Part shown: positions 1 to 7,337 of the stretch, piece after piece
Layout of the letters: the number at the start of each line of letters is the position of its first letter
How positions within the stretch are numbered: position 1 is the first letter of the stretch
Origin: Candidatus Aminicenantota bacterium
GTDB lineage: Bacteria; Acidobacteriota; Aminicenantia; UBA2199
Assembly: GCA_030620255.1 (NCBI GenBank)
Contig: JAUXFB010000009.1
Span: 1 to 14,343 of the forward strand
Reading direction: 5' to 3'
DNA length: 14,343 nucleotides
Program-made: the position numbers and the translations under genes
The notes under the pieces: generated by a model
Databases searched by the model: none
What the model saw: only the letters and a program-made list of their open reading frames with translations
What the model was told of the DNA's origin: nothing

Positions 1-1
1 A

Positions 2-835
2 AGTAAAAAAGATAAGATTCAAAAAAAAGATATAGAAGATGTTACTATTAGCAAAAAAATGGGAATTGAGAATAAAAATTTAGAGATTAAATCTAATGAA
101 AAGGAAATTAAAGAACATGAACCTGGAACTAAAGCCATACAAGATGAAAAGTTAAGGGATAAAGAATCATTTGATTATATTTATGTAGAAAAAATAGGTG
201 AAGAGAAAGCTCAAAAAGGAGCAATTACCCCGCCTACAAAAAGCAAATTAGAGGGCCATTTAAAAGAACGGTACCCAGATGAAAAGAGAGAAAAATCAAA
301 AAAGAGAATTGAAGAACCAAGGAGAAAAATATCATACGCAAGAACTGTGGAACCAGGTCTGAAAAGATCGAATTGGGAAATTGTGGATTCTTTAAACATA
401 AAACTGGAAAATTACAAAAAATATGTTCCATCAAATGATATAGAAAAACTCTATGAAGAAGCCCTGTCAGTATCATTAAAATTGAACAATAATTTTGAAG
501 AACTCAGGCAAGAGTCAATTAAAAGTAATATATACAATAATATAGAATCCAGTATAAAAAGAGTGAAGCCATCATTATCGGCTTTTATAAAAGAAGATGC
601 TATTTACACATATCCGGATATAAATTATTTTCTTTTAAAGTGTCAGCCCGGAACTATTGAATATAGGTTTTTCCTTTTAGCAAATTCCGGGTATTGTATT
701 AGTGAGAATTTTTGTTATAAAAGTAAAAATATAAAACAGGATCTTCTTCCTTCCTGGAAGAGAATATTACCTGAATTGAAGGGAGTATTTCTAAAGATTG
801 CAATACAGACAATCAATCATATAAATAAGAATTAA
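2..835 (+). CDS. Unrecognised Lys/Glu-rich protein, 5' end outside window
   Basis: I do not recognise this protein. The frame is open to the window edge, with 277 residues visible. The first in-frame ATG (59) has no Shine-Dalgarno sequence before it and the codons upstream read on without a stop (SKKDKIQKKD...), so I treat the gene as truncated by the window rather than starting at 59. The first ~115 visible residues are dominated by Lys, Glu, Asp and Arg and look disordered. After about residue 120 the sequence looks more folded, with a helical stretch (LYEEALSVSLKLNNNFEEL) and a C-terminal part with three Cys and several aromatics. No transmembrane segment is visible. It converges on the minus-strand VIT/vWA gene with only 26 bases between stop codons. 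That it is a real gene is likely; its function is unknown. Confidence 0.6.
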   Translation, partial: SKKDKIQKKDIEDVTISKKMGIENKNLEIKSNEKEIKEHEPGTKAIQDEKLRDKESFDYIYVEKIGEEKAQKGAITPPTKSKLEGHLKERYPDEKREKSKKRIEEPRRKISYARTVEPGLKRSNWEIVDSLNIKLENYKKYVPSNDIEKLYEEALSVSLKLNNNFEELRQESIKSNIYNNIESSIKRVKPSLSAFIKEDAIYTYPDINYFLLKCQPGTIEYRFFLLANSGYCISENFCYKSKNIKQDLLPSWKRILPELKGVFLKIAIQTINHINKN

Positions 836-861
836 ATTCTTAAATTAAAATTGATTTATGT

Positions 862-3111
862 TTACTCAAAGATTTCGTATATAGCATTATTCAGAACGAA
901 GCGTACATTTTTTCCCAAAGCAAGGAATTTAGCTGACATTGGCTCTCTTCTCAATAGCTTGAAATATTCCATGCTTGCGAATTTGATCCGGTTTGTTTGC
1001 TGATTTTTTTGAGCTTGAATCTGTGAGTCTACCCAGAATGCTCCTGTATTGTAAAATGCTCTGCCCCGGATATTTTTTGTCTGCTGGGATACATTTTGAG
1101 TTTTACCCTCTTTATCTCTATATAAAAGTCGCGATTGCCCCTGTTTTGTCTGTATATAATTTGATGCTCTGTTCAATTCCTGGACTTCTTTGCTTACTCG
1201 GATGCTAGGAGAGCCTGATTTTAAGCTAAGATTCGAAAATTCCTCTTTATTTTTCTTCTCAAAATTGAGATCATGGCCATAAATACCTCCAAGAGTCTGA
1301 TCTATTGGCCGAATTTCTCCTCTTCTTACCCTTGATTTTTCATCTTCAACAATTAAATAACTTGTATAAGGCGTAATAATACCATATGTACGTGCAAGTT
1401 GAGTAATTTCATGAACAAGTTCCTTACTTTTTCCATAAAGCCTTATGGAATCTAATAGAAAGCCGATTCGCCTTGATGCCCATAAAGAAGGAATAAAACT
1501 GTAAGATGGATTTAGTTCAGAACCCTTAAAATTCCCAGAATATTCAAATTTCCTTTTTTTATTACCAATTTTACCTTCCAGTATTATTCTGGTTTTCCCT
1601 GAATCTTTATAACGGCCGAGAATAGAAATGGATGATCCTTTGAACAAATCGGGAAGATTTTTTGGGTACATTTTTGAAACCCTTATGTTTTTGCTAAAAT
1701 TCAATTTTAGGTTTGTTAGAACAGGAGATTGCACCTTTTTATAAAAATTTGACACCTTGATTTCAATATCCTCGTCAGTAGAGATGTACGTCCTGTATGC
1801 TTTTGTATATTCAGTTATCTTGTCAAGTAAATGTGTATTTATTTCATTACCAATACCAAAAGTAAAAATTCTTGCATTTGAAATGTTTTTTGTTTTGATC
1901 TTTTTTAAAAGCATATCTTCATTTGTTTCACCTATGGTGGGTTTTCCATCTGTAAGAAAAATAATTATATGGGGTCTTGCTTCTCTTTTTTTCATGTTCA
2001 AAGCTAAACTCAAAGCCTCATCTATATTTGTTCCTCCAATTGCCCTTAAATTTTCTATAAAGTCTCTTGCCTTTTTAAGATTGATTTTATTAACAGGTCT
2101 TAGATTTTCAAATAGAACCTCTGCTTCAGTTGAAAATTTGATAATATCAAAGTCATCACCTTTATTAAGGTTTTCAATACAAAATAGCAGTGCTGATTTT
2201 GCTTGATTTAGTTTTTTGCCTGCCATACTTCCAGAGGTATCAATTACAAATGTAATATCTTTTTCAATAATTCTATCTATATTTGTTACAAAACCAGGAC
2301 TAAGACTAAGGAAAAAGAAACCATGCTCTCCTCTTTTTTTATAGGATGTAAGAGAAAATCCGAGATCTCTTTTATTTGTATCATAATAGAGTTTAAAATC
2401 AATTTCTGGTTTTACATCTTTTTCTTCATAACCTATAACTGCTTTATGTTTGTTTTTTCTGATGATTTCTACTTTATGTGTAGGACAATAGATGTTTTTT
2501 ATACTTTGATCTGATCTTATCTCAACGTTTATATTAACATTTTTTAATGGTTTAGCAGAGAATTTTTCTGTGTTTAATGGATACAGGTATTCAAAAGTAT
2601 TATTATCCTTATTTAGAATTTCTGTGTATGACATTTTGACTCTCTTTTCTGAATATGGTTCTATTGGATATATTCGCACCTTAAACACACCTTCTCCGCT
2701 GTATTCAAGAAGTGCAGGATCTCGCATTCTTCTTACAATATCCTCATAAATTTTCCTTGCTTTTTTAGAATCAAGGAGTTCTGCAGAAAGTTCTTTTCCA
2801 TTCACAAATATACTGAAATTTTTTATAAAAGCATTGTGTGGAATAGGGAAGAGATAATAACCTTCCAGGCGTCTTCTCGAAGGATTATAAAAAACCTGAT
2901 CAATGTAGGTTGTTGCAACCTGGTCTTCAATTTTAACATTTACTTTATGGTATTTTACTTCAAGAGGGAATGGATTGAATCTTGGCCAGGGACGGGGATG
3001 CGGCCTAGGAGGCTTTGGTATTACAATAAAACCATCACCATATATTGAGCAAACAAAGCCAAGAATAATGATTACAATTAAAACTCCTTTGAATGCTTTT
3101 AATTTATTCAT
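862..3111 (-). CDS. Secreted VIT domain and vWA domain protein
   Basis: This is a 749-residue exported protein of the VIT-plus-vWA type (inter-alpha-trypsin-inhibitor-like), probably an envelope adhesion or scaffold protein. Residues 1-25 form a signal peptide (MNKLKAFKG, then a hydrophobic run). A Pro-rich linker follows (about 30-50). The VIT domain spans about 48-175. The vWA domain spans about 283-460 and has a complete metal-ion-dependent adhesion site (MIDAS): DTSGS at 291-295, Thr361 in GGTN, and Asp388 in LTDG. The C-terminal ~280 residues contain a conserved-looking end (FASMEYFKLL...NAIYEI) of the kind found in other bacterial VIT/vWA proteins. A longer frame opens at 3141, but I chose 3111 because AGGAG lies 7 bases before it and the hydrophobic signal then sits correctly. 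The gene follows the other vWA gene after 56 bases, so the two are probably co-transcribed. Confidence 0.88.
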   Translation of the reverse strand: MNKLKAFKGVLIVIIILGFVCSIYGDGFIVIPKPPRPHPRPWPRFNPFPLEVKYHKVNVKIEDQVATTYIDQVFYNPSRRRLEGYYLFPIPHNAFIKNFSIFVNGKELSAELLDSKKARKIYEDIVRRMRDPALLEYSGEGVFKVRIYPIEPYSEKRVKMSYTEILNKDNNTFEYLYPLNTEKFSAKPLKNVNINVEIRSDQSIKNIYCPTHKVEIIRKNKHKAVIGYEEKDVKPEIDFKLYYDTNKRDLGFSLTSYKKRGEHGFFFLSLSPGFVTNIDRIIEKDITFVIDTSGSMAGKKLNQAKSALLFCIENLNKGDDFDIIKFSTEAEVLFENLRPVNKINLKKARDFIENLRAIGGTNIDEALSLALNMKKREARPHIIIFLTDGKPTIGETNEDMLLKKIKTKNISNARIFTFGIGNEINTHLLDKITEYTKAYRTYISTDEDIEIKVSNFYKKVQSPVLTNLKLNFSKNIRVSKMYPKNLPDLFKGSSISILGRYKDSGKTRIILEGKIGNKKRKFEYSGNFKGSELNPSYSFIPSLWASRRIGFLLDSIRLYGKSKELVHEITQLARTYGIITPYTSYLIVEDEKSRVRRGEIRPIDQTLGGIYGHDLNFEKKNKEEFSNLSLKSGSPSIRVSKEVQELNRASNYIQTKQGQSRLLYRDKEGKTQNVSQQTKNIRGRAFYNTGAFWVDSQIQAQKNQQTNRIKFASMEYFKLLRREPMSAKFLALGKNVRFVLNNAIYEIFE

Positions 3112-3118
3112 AATTGAT

Positions 3119-3123
3119 CTCCT
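3119..3123 (-). promoter_or_regulatory. Ribosome-binding site that fixes the VIT/vWA start
   Basis: The minus strand reads AAAAGGAGATCAATT before ATG 3111, placing AGGAG 7 bases upstream. The in-frame ATG at 3141 lies upstream of this site and would add ten charged residues in front of the signal peptide, so 3111 is preferred. Confidence 0.75.
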
Positions 3124-3167
3124 TTTAAATATTGTGTTCAAATAGAATTGTTTGTAAATTTAACAAG

Positions 3168-4292
3168 TTATTTCTTAAATTTAAAGTTCTTTTTTTCAGC
3201 CTGTTCTCTAATTGCTTTGATCATTGCAGTATCAATAGTATTATCATCAACATTTTTTTTTCTCTTTTCTAAAACATATTTATCCCTGCCCTTTTTTAAT
3301 CCATTAATTCTGTTTTGAATTTCTTCTCTCTCTCTTCTCTTTATATCAATATATTCTTTTCTCTCTTTTTTATTTAATTTTTTCATTTCAGAAGGTAGCT
3401 CTTCATGTTTCATATCTTCTACTTTTATTTTCCCCTCTTTTACTGCATCAACCAGATCCCATCCTGTATTTGAATATTGTTTTGAAGATTTGGTTACAGC
3501 TCTTTGAACCATAACCTCTTCATTTACAGTCATTGCATTCATATCCTGCTTTTTTTGTCTCTCCTTTTTTATATTACCTGCTTTTCCATATCCAATATAT
3601 GTTTTATTCAATTTCATTCCAAGCTTAACTATCTCTTTATCCTGAGGTGCTTTTATATGTACTATTCTCTGGTTATGATCAATATTCATATATTTCCCAT
3701 CAGCAAGACCAGCTCCATCTTTCCAATTTGTTCTTATTCCTGTTTGATAGTTTCCGCAAAAAATTGTATTAACAATGATTCCTTTTGATATTGCATTTTT
3801 GCAGGACATTCTGTAATCAACTCTACCCTGAGTAAATGGTTCGTTTCCAGCTATAAAAATCACTTTGTATACATTATTGTTCCTGTTCCATTTTAAATTT
3901 TCAACAGATTTTCGAATAACCTGTCCGCAGTACTCACTCCCACCGTTTGTTCTCAATTTGAACAATTCATCTGAAATTTGGTCCAGATCTTCTGATAATG
4001 GAACGATCATACGCATATATCCTTCAGAGGCTGGAATCGAGCTTTTCCCATATTCATAAAGTGCAACTTCTAATCTCGGACTTCTGTTTTTCTGCTTTGC
4101 CAGAGCCATTTCATTTACTATTTTCCATAATTGAGTTTTTGTCTGTTCTATTAATCCCTGCATGCTGCCACTTGTATCAAGTAAAATCGCCATTTGAATC
4201 AATGGTTTCTCATTATGTTTTTTTGCCGTTGATACGTTTGTGATAATAAAAAGAGTAAAAATAATAATAGATAAAATCTTTAAATTTTTCAT
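3168..4292 (-). CDS. Secreted vWA domain protein with charged C-terminal helix
   Basis: This 374-residue protein has a signal peptide (1-23, ending NVSTA) and a vWA domain from about 30 to 215, starting QMAILLDTSGSM with the MIDAS DxSxS at 39-43. Conserved blocks such as ALYEYG, NGGSEYCG, FIAGNEPFTQG and NTIFCG match a family I recall as uncharacterised vWA proteins of Gram-negative bacteria. The usual third MIDAS element (TDG) reads AGN here (148-150), and the Thr position reads Ser119, so metal binding may differ from canonical vWA. Residues about 235-374 are very rich in Lys and Glu and predicted helical, ending IREQAEKKNFKFKK. The start at 4292 is supported by GGAGG 4 bases upstream. The gene leads the minus-strand pair and diverges from the RM module. 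Role unknown: probably periplasmic or outer-envelope protein binding. Confidence 0.85.
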   Translation of the reverse strand: MKNLKILSIIIFTLFIITNVSTAKKHNEKPLIQMAILLDTSGSMQGLIEQTKTQLWKIVNEMALAKQKNRSPRLEVALYEYGKSSIPASEGYMRMIVPLSEDLDQISDELFKLRTNGGSEYCGQVIRKSVENLKWNRNNNVYKVIFIAGNEPFTQGRVDYRMSCKNAISKGIIVNTIFCGNYQTGIRTNWKDGAGLADGKYMNIDHNQRIVHIKAPQDKEIVKLGMKLNKTYIGYGKAGNIKKERQKKQDMNAMTVNEEVMVQRAVTKSSKQYSNTGWDLVDAVKEGKIKVEDMKHEELPSEMKKLNKKERKEYIDIKRREREEIQNRINGLKKGRDKYVLEKRKKNVDDNTIDTAMIKAIREQAEKKNFKFKK

Positions 4293-4415
4293 AGTTCCTC
4301 CATTTTTTCTAATCTTATTCTAAAAATAATCATCATGCAATATATGTCGGACAAATAAAAAAAAATCCCCTATTGTGCACTTTTAAATTTTAAATGACAA
4401 TTTTTCATTCGCCTA

Positions 4416-4444
4416 TTGACAACTAACATTAATTCCCCTAATAT
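4416..4444 (+). promoter_or_regulatory. Promoter of the RM operon
   Basis: A perfect -35 box TTGACA (4416-4421) is followed by 17 bases and TAATAT (4439-4444), with four of six matches to the -10 consensus. Transcription would begin near 4451, leaving about 23 bases before the TTG start of the methyltransferase, including AAGGA at 4461-4465. An inverted repeat overlaps the -10 box. Confidence 0.6.
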
Positions 4445-4453
4445 TTCATTAGG
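4437..4453. repeat. Inverted repeat over the RM promoter -10 box
   Basis: CCTAAT (4437-4442), 5 bases, ATTAGG (4448-4453). The perfect 6-bp arms cover the -10 box and the predicted transcription start, which is a typical position for a repressor operator. No controller (C) protein gene lies in the module, so autoregulation by the methyltransferase or its C-terminal domain is one possibility (inference). Confidence 0.5.
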
Positions 4454-4489
4454 ATGAAAAAAGGATTTTCCTATTGTGTCACAAAATGA
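4454..4489 (+). other. Possible 11-codon leader peptide
   Basis: ATG 4454 opens MKKGFSYCVTK and stops at TGA 4487-4489, which overlaps ATG 4486 of the methyltransferase frame as ATGA, a common translational-coupling arrangement. Against it, the ATG lies only about 3 bases after the predicted transcription start, so it would be read as nearly leaderless, and so short a frame can arise by chance. Confidence 0.25.
4461..4465 (+). promoter_or_regulatory. Ribosome-binding site favouring TTG 4474
   Basis: AAGGA lies 8 bases before TTG 4474 and 20 bases before the in-frame ATG 4486. By spacing it favours the TTG start. The ATG start would need coupling to the short leader frame. Confidence 0.5.
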
Positions 4490-5772
4490 AAACTACACAC
4501 TCAATTATTAATGGTGATTCAAGGAATATGCGCGAACTGAAGGATGAATCTATCCAGTTAATAATTACTTCTCCTCCTTATTGGCAACTAAAGGATTATG
4601 GCTCAGATAATCAAATTGGCTATAATGATTCTTATGAAGATTACATTAATAATTTAAATTTAGTTTGGAATGAGTGCTATAGAGTATTAGAAAATGGATG
4701 TCGATTATGCATTAATATTGGTGACCAATTTGCTCGTTCTGTCTATTATGGACGTTATAAAGTAATACCTATTAGAACTGAAATAATCAAATTCTGTGAA
4801 GGCATTGGTTTTGATTATATGGGTGCAATTATCTGGCAGAAAAGAACTACTACAAATACTACTGGTGGCGCTTCTATAATGGGAAGTTTTCCCTATCCGA
4901 GAAATGGAATTTTATCCATAGATTATGAATTTATTCTTTTATTTAAAAAATTGGGAAAACCTTTAAAACCCGATAAAGAATTTAAATTACAATCTGAAAT
5001 GACAAAAGAAGAATGGAAAGAATATTTTTCCGGTCATTGGTATTTTAATGGAGCCAAACAAGATGGACATATTGCAGTGTTTCCAGAAGAACTTCCTGTT
5101 AGATTGATAAAAATGTTTGCCTTTGTAGGAGATACTGTACTTGATCCGTTTCTTGGGAGCGGAACCACTACTCTTGCAGCTAAGAAACTTAGTAGAAATT
5201 CTATAGGGTATGAAATTAATTCTGATTTCATTCCATTAATTAAACAAAAACTTAATATTGAACAAGCAGATATTTTTAATTCAGAATATAAGTTTGTAGC
5301 TCAAAAGAAAGATAGTCCAAGTCATCATGAAAAAGTAAAAAGCTTAAAATATATTTTTAAAGACCCCCATAAGCTTGATAAAAAGATAGACCCAAAAAAA
5401 TTACAATTTGGATCAAAGATAGATAAAAATTCAAGTGAGCGAATTGATTATTATAGTGTAAAAAAGATTATATCACCCGAGTTTCTAATTCTAAGTAATG
5501 ATTTGAAAATTAGATTAATAGGGATCAAAGAAGCAAAAAACAAAAGAGAAGAAGCGATTGATTTTCTAAAAAAGAAATTTAAAGGGCAAAAAATATTCCT
5601 AAAATTTGATGAAGTAAAATATGATGAAGACAATAATTTACTATGTTATGTTTATTTAAAAAATAAAACTTTTATTAATGCACATTTAATTAAAAGAAAA
5701 TTAGCTGATATTGATATATCTATTGATTATAAATATAAAGACAAGTTTATATTGTTAAATCAAGGAGAATAA
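4474..5772 (+). CDS. Beta-class N4-cytosine-type DNA methyltransferase with C-terminal nuclease-fold domain
   Basis: This is the modification enzyme of the RM pair. It transfers a methyl group from S-adenosylmethionine to a base in the recognition site, predicted to be the C of CTAG because the partner is MjaI-like. The catalytic motif TSPPYW (32-37) comes before the AdoMet motif DPFLGSGTT (224-232), which is the beta-class order. SPPY is typical of N4-cytosine enzymes. Residues about 40-220 include the target-recognition part. Residues about 325-430 resemble the staphylococcal nuclease fold (VKKIISPEFLIL, then KIRLIGI, then LLCYVYLKNKTFINAHLI), but the catalytic positions are changed: DGDT reads SPEF, the D-T-P-E after RLIGI reads K-E-A-K, and the Arg before the LxYVY strand reads Asn. 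Only the Arg of IRLIGI remains. The start is TTG 4474 or ATG 4486; spacing of AAGGA favours TTG. The endonuclease gene follows after one base. Confidence 0.85.
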   Translation: MCHKMKTTHSIINGDSRNMRELKDESIQLIITSPPYWQLKDYGSDNQIGYNDSYEDYINNLNLVWNECYRVLENGCRLCINIGDQFARSVYYGRYKVIPIRTEIIKFCEGIGFDYMGAIIWQKRTTTNTTGGASIMGSFPYPRNGILSIDYEFILLFKKLGKPLKPDKEFKLQSEMTKEEWKEYFSGHWYFNGAKQDGHIAVFPEELPVRLIKMFAFVGDTVLDPFLGSGTTTLAAKKLSRNSIGYEINSDFIPLIKQKLNIEQADIFNSEYKFVAQKKDSPSHHEKVKSLKYIFKDPHKLDKKIDPKKLQFGSKIDKNSSERIDYYSVKKIISPEFLILSNDLKIRLIGIKEAKNKREEAIDFLKKKFKGQKIFLKFDEVKYDEDNNLLCYVYLKNKTFINAHLIKRKLADIDISIDYKYKDKFILLNQGE

Positions 5773-5773
5773 A

Positions 5774-6406
5774 ATGGCTAAAGAATGGATATTAAATAGT
5801 GCAATGAATAGATTTCAATTAAATTTTAAACGTAATGTAGGTGCTGTTTCAGAAGCAATAAGAAATTGTGAACCAAAAAGTATCGAAGAGTGGAAAAGAT
5901 ATTATTTCGCGAATGTTCGTTCTGAAGATCATATAAAGCAATTGGGGGAGAAATTATTCATTAAAATTACAGAAGTTATTTCAGCTGAGGTCGAAGATAT
6001 TACAGAAGAAGACTGTATACAATATATTAGGAATTTAGTAATAAATAGAACATTCGATGGATATATGACAGAAATTAAAACGGTTTATGGTCAACTTCAA
6101 GTTGATATTCCAAATAAAATAGAACCGGCTCCTGATAAGTGGGACAGGTTGTACAATGTTGATTTCTTTATAAAGATAAAAGAAAAGTATATCGGATTAC
6201 AAATTAAACCGATAAGTGAAGTCTCACAAATTCCTGAAATTTATAAAGAACGCAAATTACAAGCAGAAACACATCGTGAATTTACTGCAAAATTCGGAGG
6301 TAATGTTTTCTATATTTATTCAATAAAAAATGGTAAAAAGAAAGAAATCCAAAATAAAGAAGTTATAGATGAAATAAAAAATGAAATTAAAAGATTGGAA
6401 CAGTAA
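5774..6406 (+). CDS. MjaI-family type II restriction endonuclease (predicted CTAG)
   Basis: This 210-residue protein resembles the MjaI restriction endonuclease family from memory, beginning MAKEWILNSAMNRFQLNFKR with a conserved middle (NLVINRTFDGYMTEIKTVYG and APDKWDRLYNVDFFI). MjaI of Methanocaldococcus jannaschii cuts CTAG, so the same target is inferred. Asp130 in NVDFFIKI and Lys145 in GLQIKP give a D...QxK pattern, a plausible variant of the PD-(D/E)xK nuclease core; this is my reading and not a proven active site. The length is that of an intact family member and there is no frameshift. ATG 5774 is preceded by AAGGAG 6 bases upstream, inside the end of the methyltransferase gene, and one base separates the two genes, so translation is probably coupled with the modification enzyme first. 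The RM module's low GC matches its surroundings. Confidence 0.82.
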   Translation: MAKEWILNSAMNRFQLNFKRNVGAVSEAIRNCEPKSIEEWKRYYFANVRSEDHIKQLGEKLFIKITEVISAEVEDITEEDCIQYIRNLVINRTFDGYMTEIKTVYGQLQVDIPNKIEPAPDKWDRLYNVDFFIKIKEKYIGLQIKPISEVSQIPEIYKERKLQAETHREFTAKFGGNVFYIYSIKNGKKKEIQNKEVIDEIKNEIKRLEQ

Positions 6407-6424
6407 TATAGAATTATATAGACA

Positions 6425-6448
6425 TATAAATTTAATAAAAAATTTATA
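6425..6448. repeat. AT-only inverted repeat after the endonuclease gene
   Basis: TATAAATTT (6425-6433), 6 bases, AAATTTATA (6440-6448) form a perfect 9-bp stem 19 bases after the endonuclease stop. No T-tract follows on the plus strand, so it is not a standard intrinsic terminator. It may be an mRNA 3' stem or chance in AT-rich DNA. Confidence 0.35.
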
Positions 6449-6542
6449 GATAAAAATCAAAAAAAATAAGCCTATACTATTGACAATTAACTTCTAATGG
6501 ATGACCCTTTTTATTTTATGTTATGCTAACAAGCCTGTTTGA

Positions 6543-7319
6543 ATGCTTGACAAAACATGGTTAAAAAGTGAAAATATTTATGTGAAAAATATATATTTTA
6601 TATCAGATGCACACCTTTCTTTTAAAGAAGATGAGCTTGAAACAAGAAAAAGGAAAAAACTCCTTAGTTTTCTTGATTATATAAAAGATAATACAGAAGA
6701 GCTTTATATATTGGGAGATTTATTTGATTTCTGGTTTGAATGGTATCATGTTATTCCAAAATATTGGTTCCCGATCTTATATAAATTCAGGCAATTGGTT
6801 GATTCTGGAGTAAAGATAAATTTTATAACTGGAAACCATGATTTTTATGTTGGAAAGTACCTTGAAGAGGAAATTGGTATGAAATGTTATGATGGATACA
6901 AGGAGTTTGATATTGGTTCAAAGCATTTTTTTGTAGCTCATGGAGATGGTTATGCAAAAAAAGACAAAAAATATAGAGGTATGAAAAAAATAATAAGAAA
7001 TTCTGTTTCCATTTTTTTATACAAAACATTCATTTCTGCTGATTTGGGAATGCAAATTGCGAAATGGGTCTCAGGTTCAAGCAGAAATTTTGGAAAAATT
7101 GATAAATCATTGTGGATTAAAGAGTATTATGAATTTGCAAAAAATAAATTTGATCAAGGGTTTGATTATGTAATCCTGGGTCATCTTCATTGTCCTACAA
7201 TAAAAGAACAGGATGGGAAAGTATATATAAATTGCGGAGACTGGATAAATGAGTTCAGTTATGCTATGTATGATGGAAAAGATCTAACTTTGAATTGGTG
7301 GAAGGAAGAAAAAAAATAA
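6543..7319 (+). CDS. lpxH: LpxH-like UDP-2,3-diacylglucosamine diphosphatase
   Basis: This calcineurin-like metallophosphoesterase of 258 residues most resembles LpxH, which releases UMP from UDP-2,3-diacylglucosamine to give lipid X at the inner face of the cytoplasmic membrane in lipid A synthesis. All metal-binding blocks are present in order: SDAHL (Asp22, His24), GDLFDFWF (Asp59), GNHDF (Asn98, His99), AHGDGY (His133) and GHLHCP (His214, His216). The GDLFDFWF and AHGDGY blocks favour LpxH over unrelated phosphoesterases. E. coli LpxH has 240 residues, so the length fits. The start is uncertain: ATG 6543 has no clear Shine-Dalgarno, and GTG 6582 would begin directly at VKNIYFISDAHL, close to the usual family start. 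The HD-domain gene follows after 18 bases. Other lipid A genes are not in the window. Confidence 0.82.
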   Translation: MLDKTWLKSENIYVKNIYFISDAHLSFKEDELETRKRKKLLSFLDYIKDNTEELYILGDLFDFWFEWYHVIPKYWFPILYKFRQLVDSGVKINFITGNHDFYVGKYLEEEIGMKCYDGYKEFDIGSKHFFVAHGDGYAKKDKKYRGMKKIIRNSVSIFLYKTFISADLGMQIAKWVSGSSRNFGKIDKSLWIKEYYEFAKNKFDQGFDYVILGHLHCPTIKEQDGKVYINCGDWINEFSYAMYDGKDLTLNWWKEEKK

Positions 7320-7337
7320 ATTTAAGGGGGAAATAAA

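Larger units (their letters stand above)
4293..4473. promoter_or_regulatory. Divergent control region between vWA pair and RM module
   Basis: This 181-bp AT-rich spacer must hold promoters for both directions. On the plus strand there is a strong match, listed separately. On the minus strand a weaker candidate is TTGTCC (4354-4349), 17 bases, GATTAT (4331-4326), four of six matches in each box, which would give a short leader carrying the GGAGG of the vWA gene. The heptamer CCTATTG begins at 4369 and 4412 within this region, and again at 4470 across its edge. Confidence 0.5.

Noticed and set aside
1757..2206. Plus-strand hydrophobic frame opposite the VIT/vWA gene
   Set aside because: The opposite strand encodes the vWA domain with intact MIDAS motifs. 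The hydrophobic translation is a by-product of Lys/Glu/Asp/Asn codons read in antisense.
4381..4394. Palindromic TTTAAATTTTAAA-like run in the control region
   Set aside because: It is simple AT sequence, expected often at this composition, with no phasing relative to either promoter.
6547..6575. Promoter TTGACA-N17-GAAAAT inside the start of the lpxH-like gene
   Set aside because: The -10 box is poor and the site lies within the predicted coding region. It would matter only if GTG 6582 is the true start of the gene.
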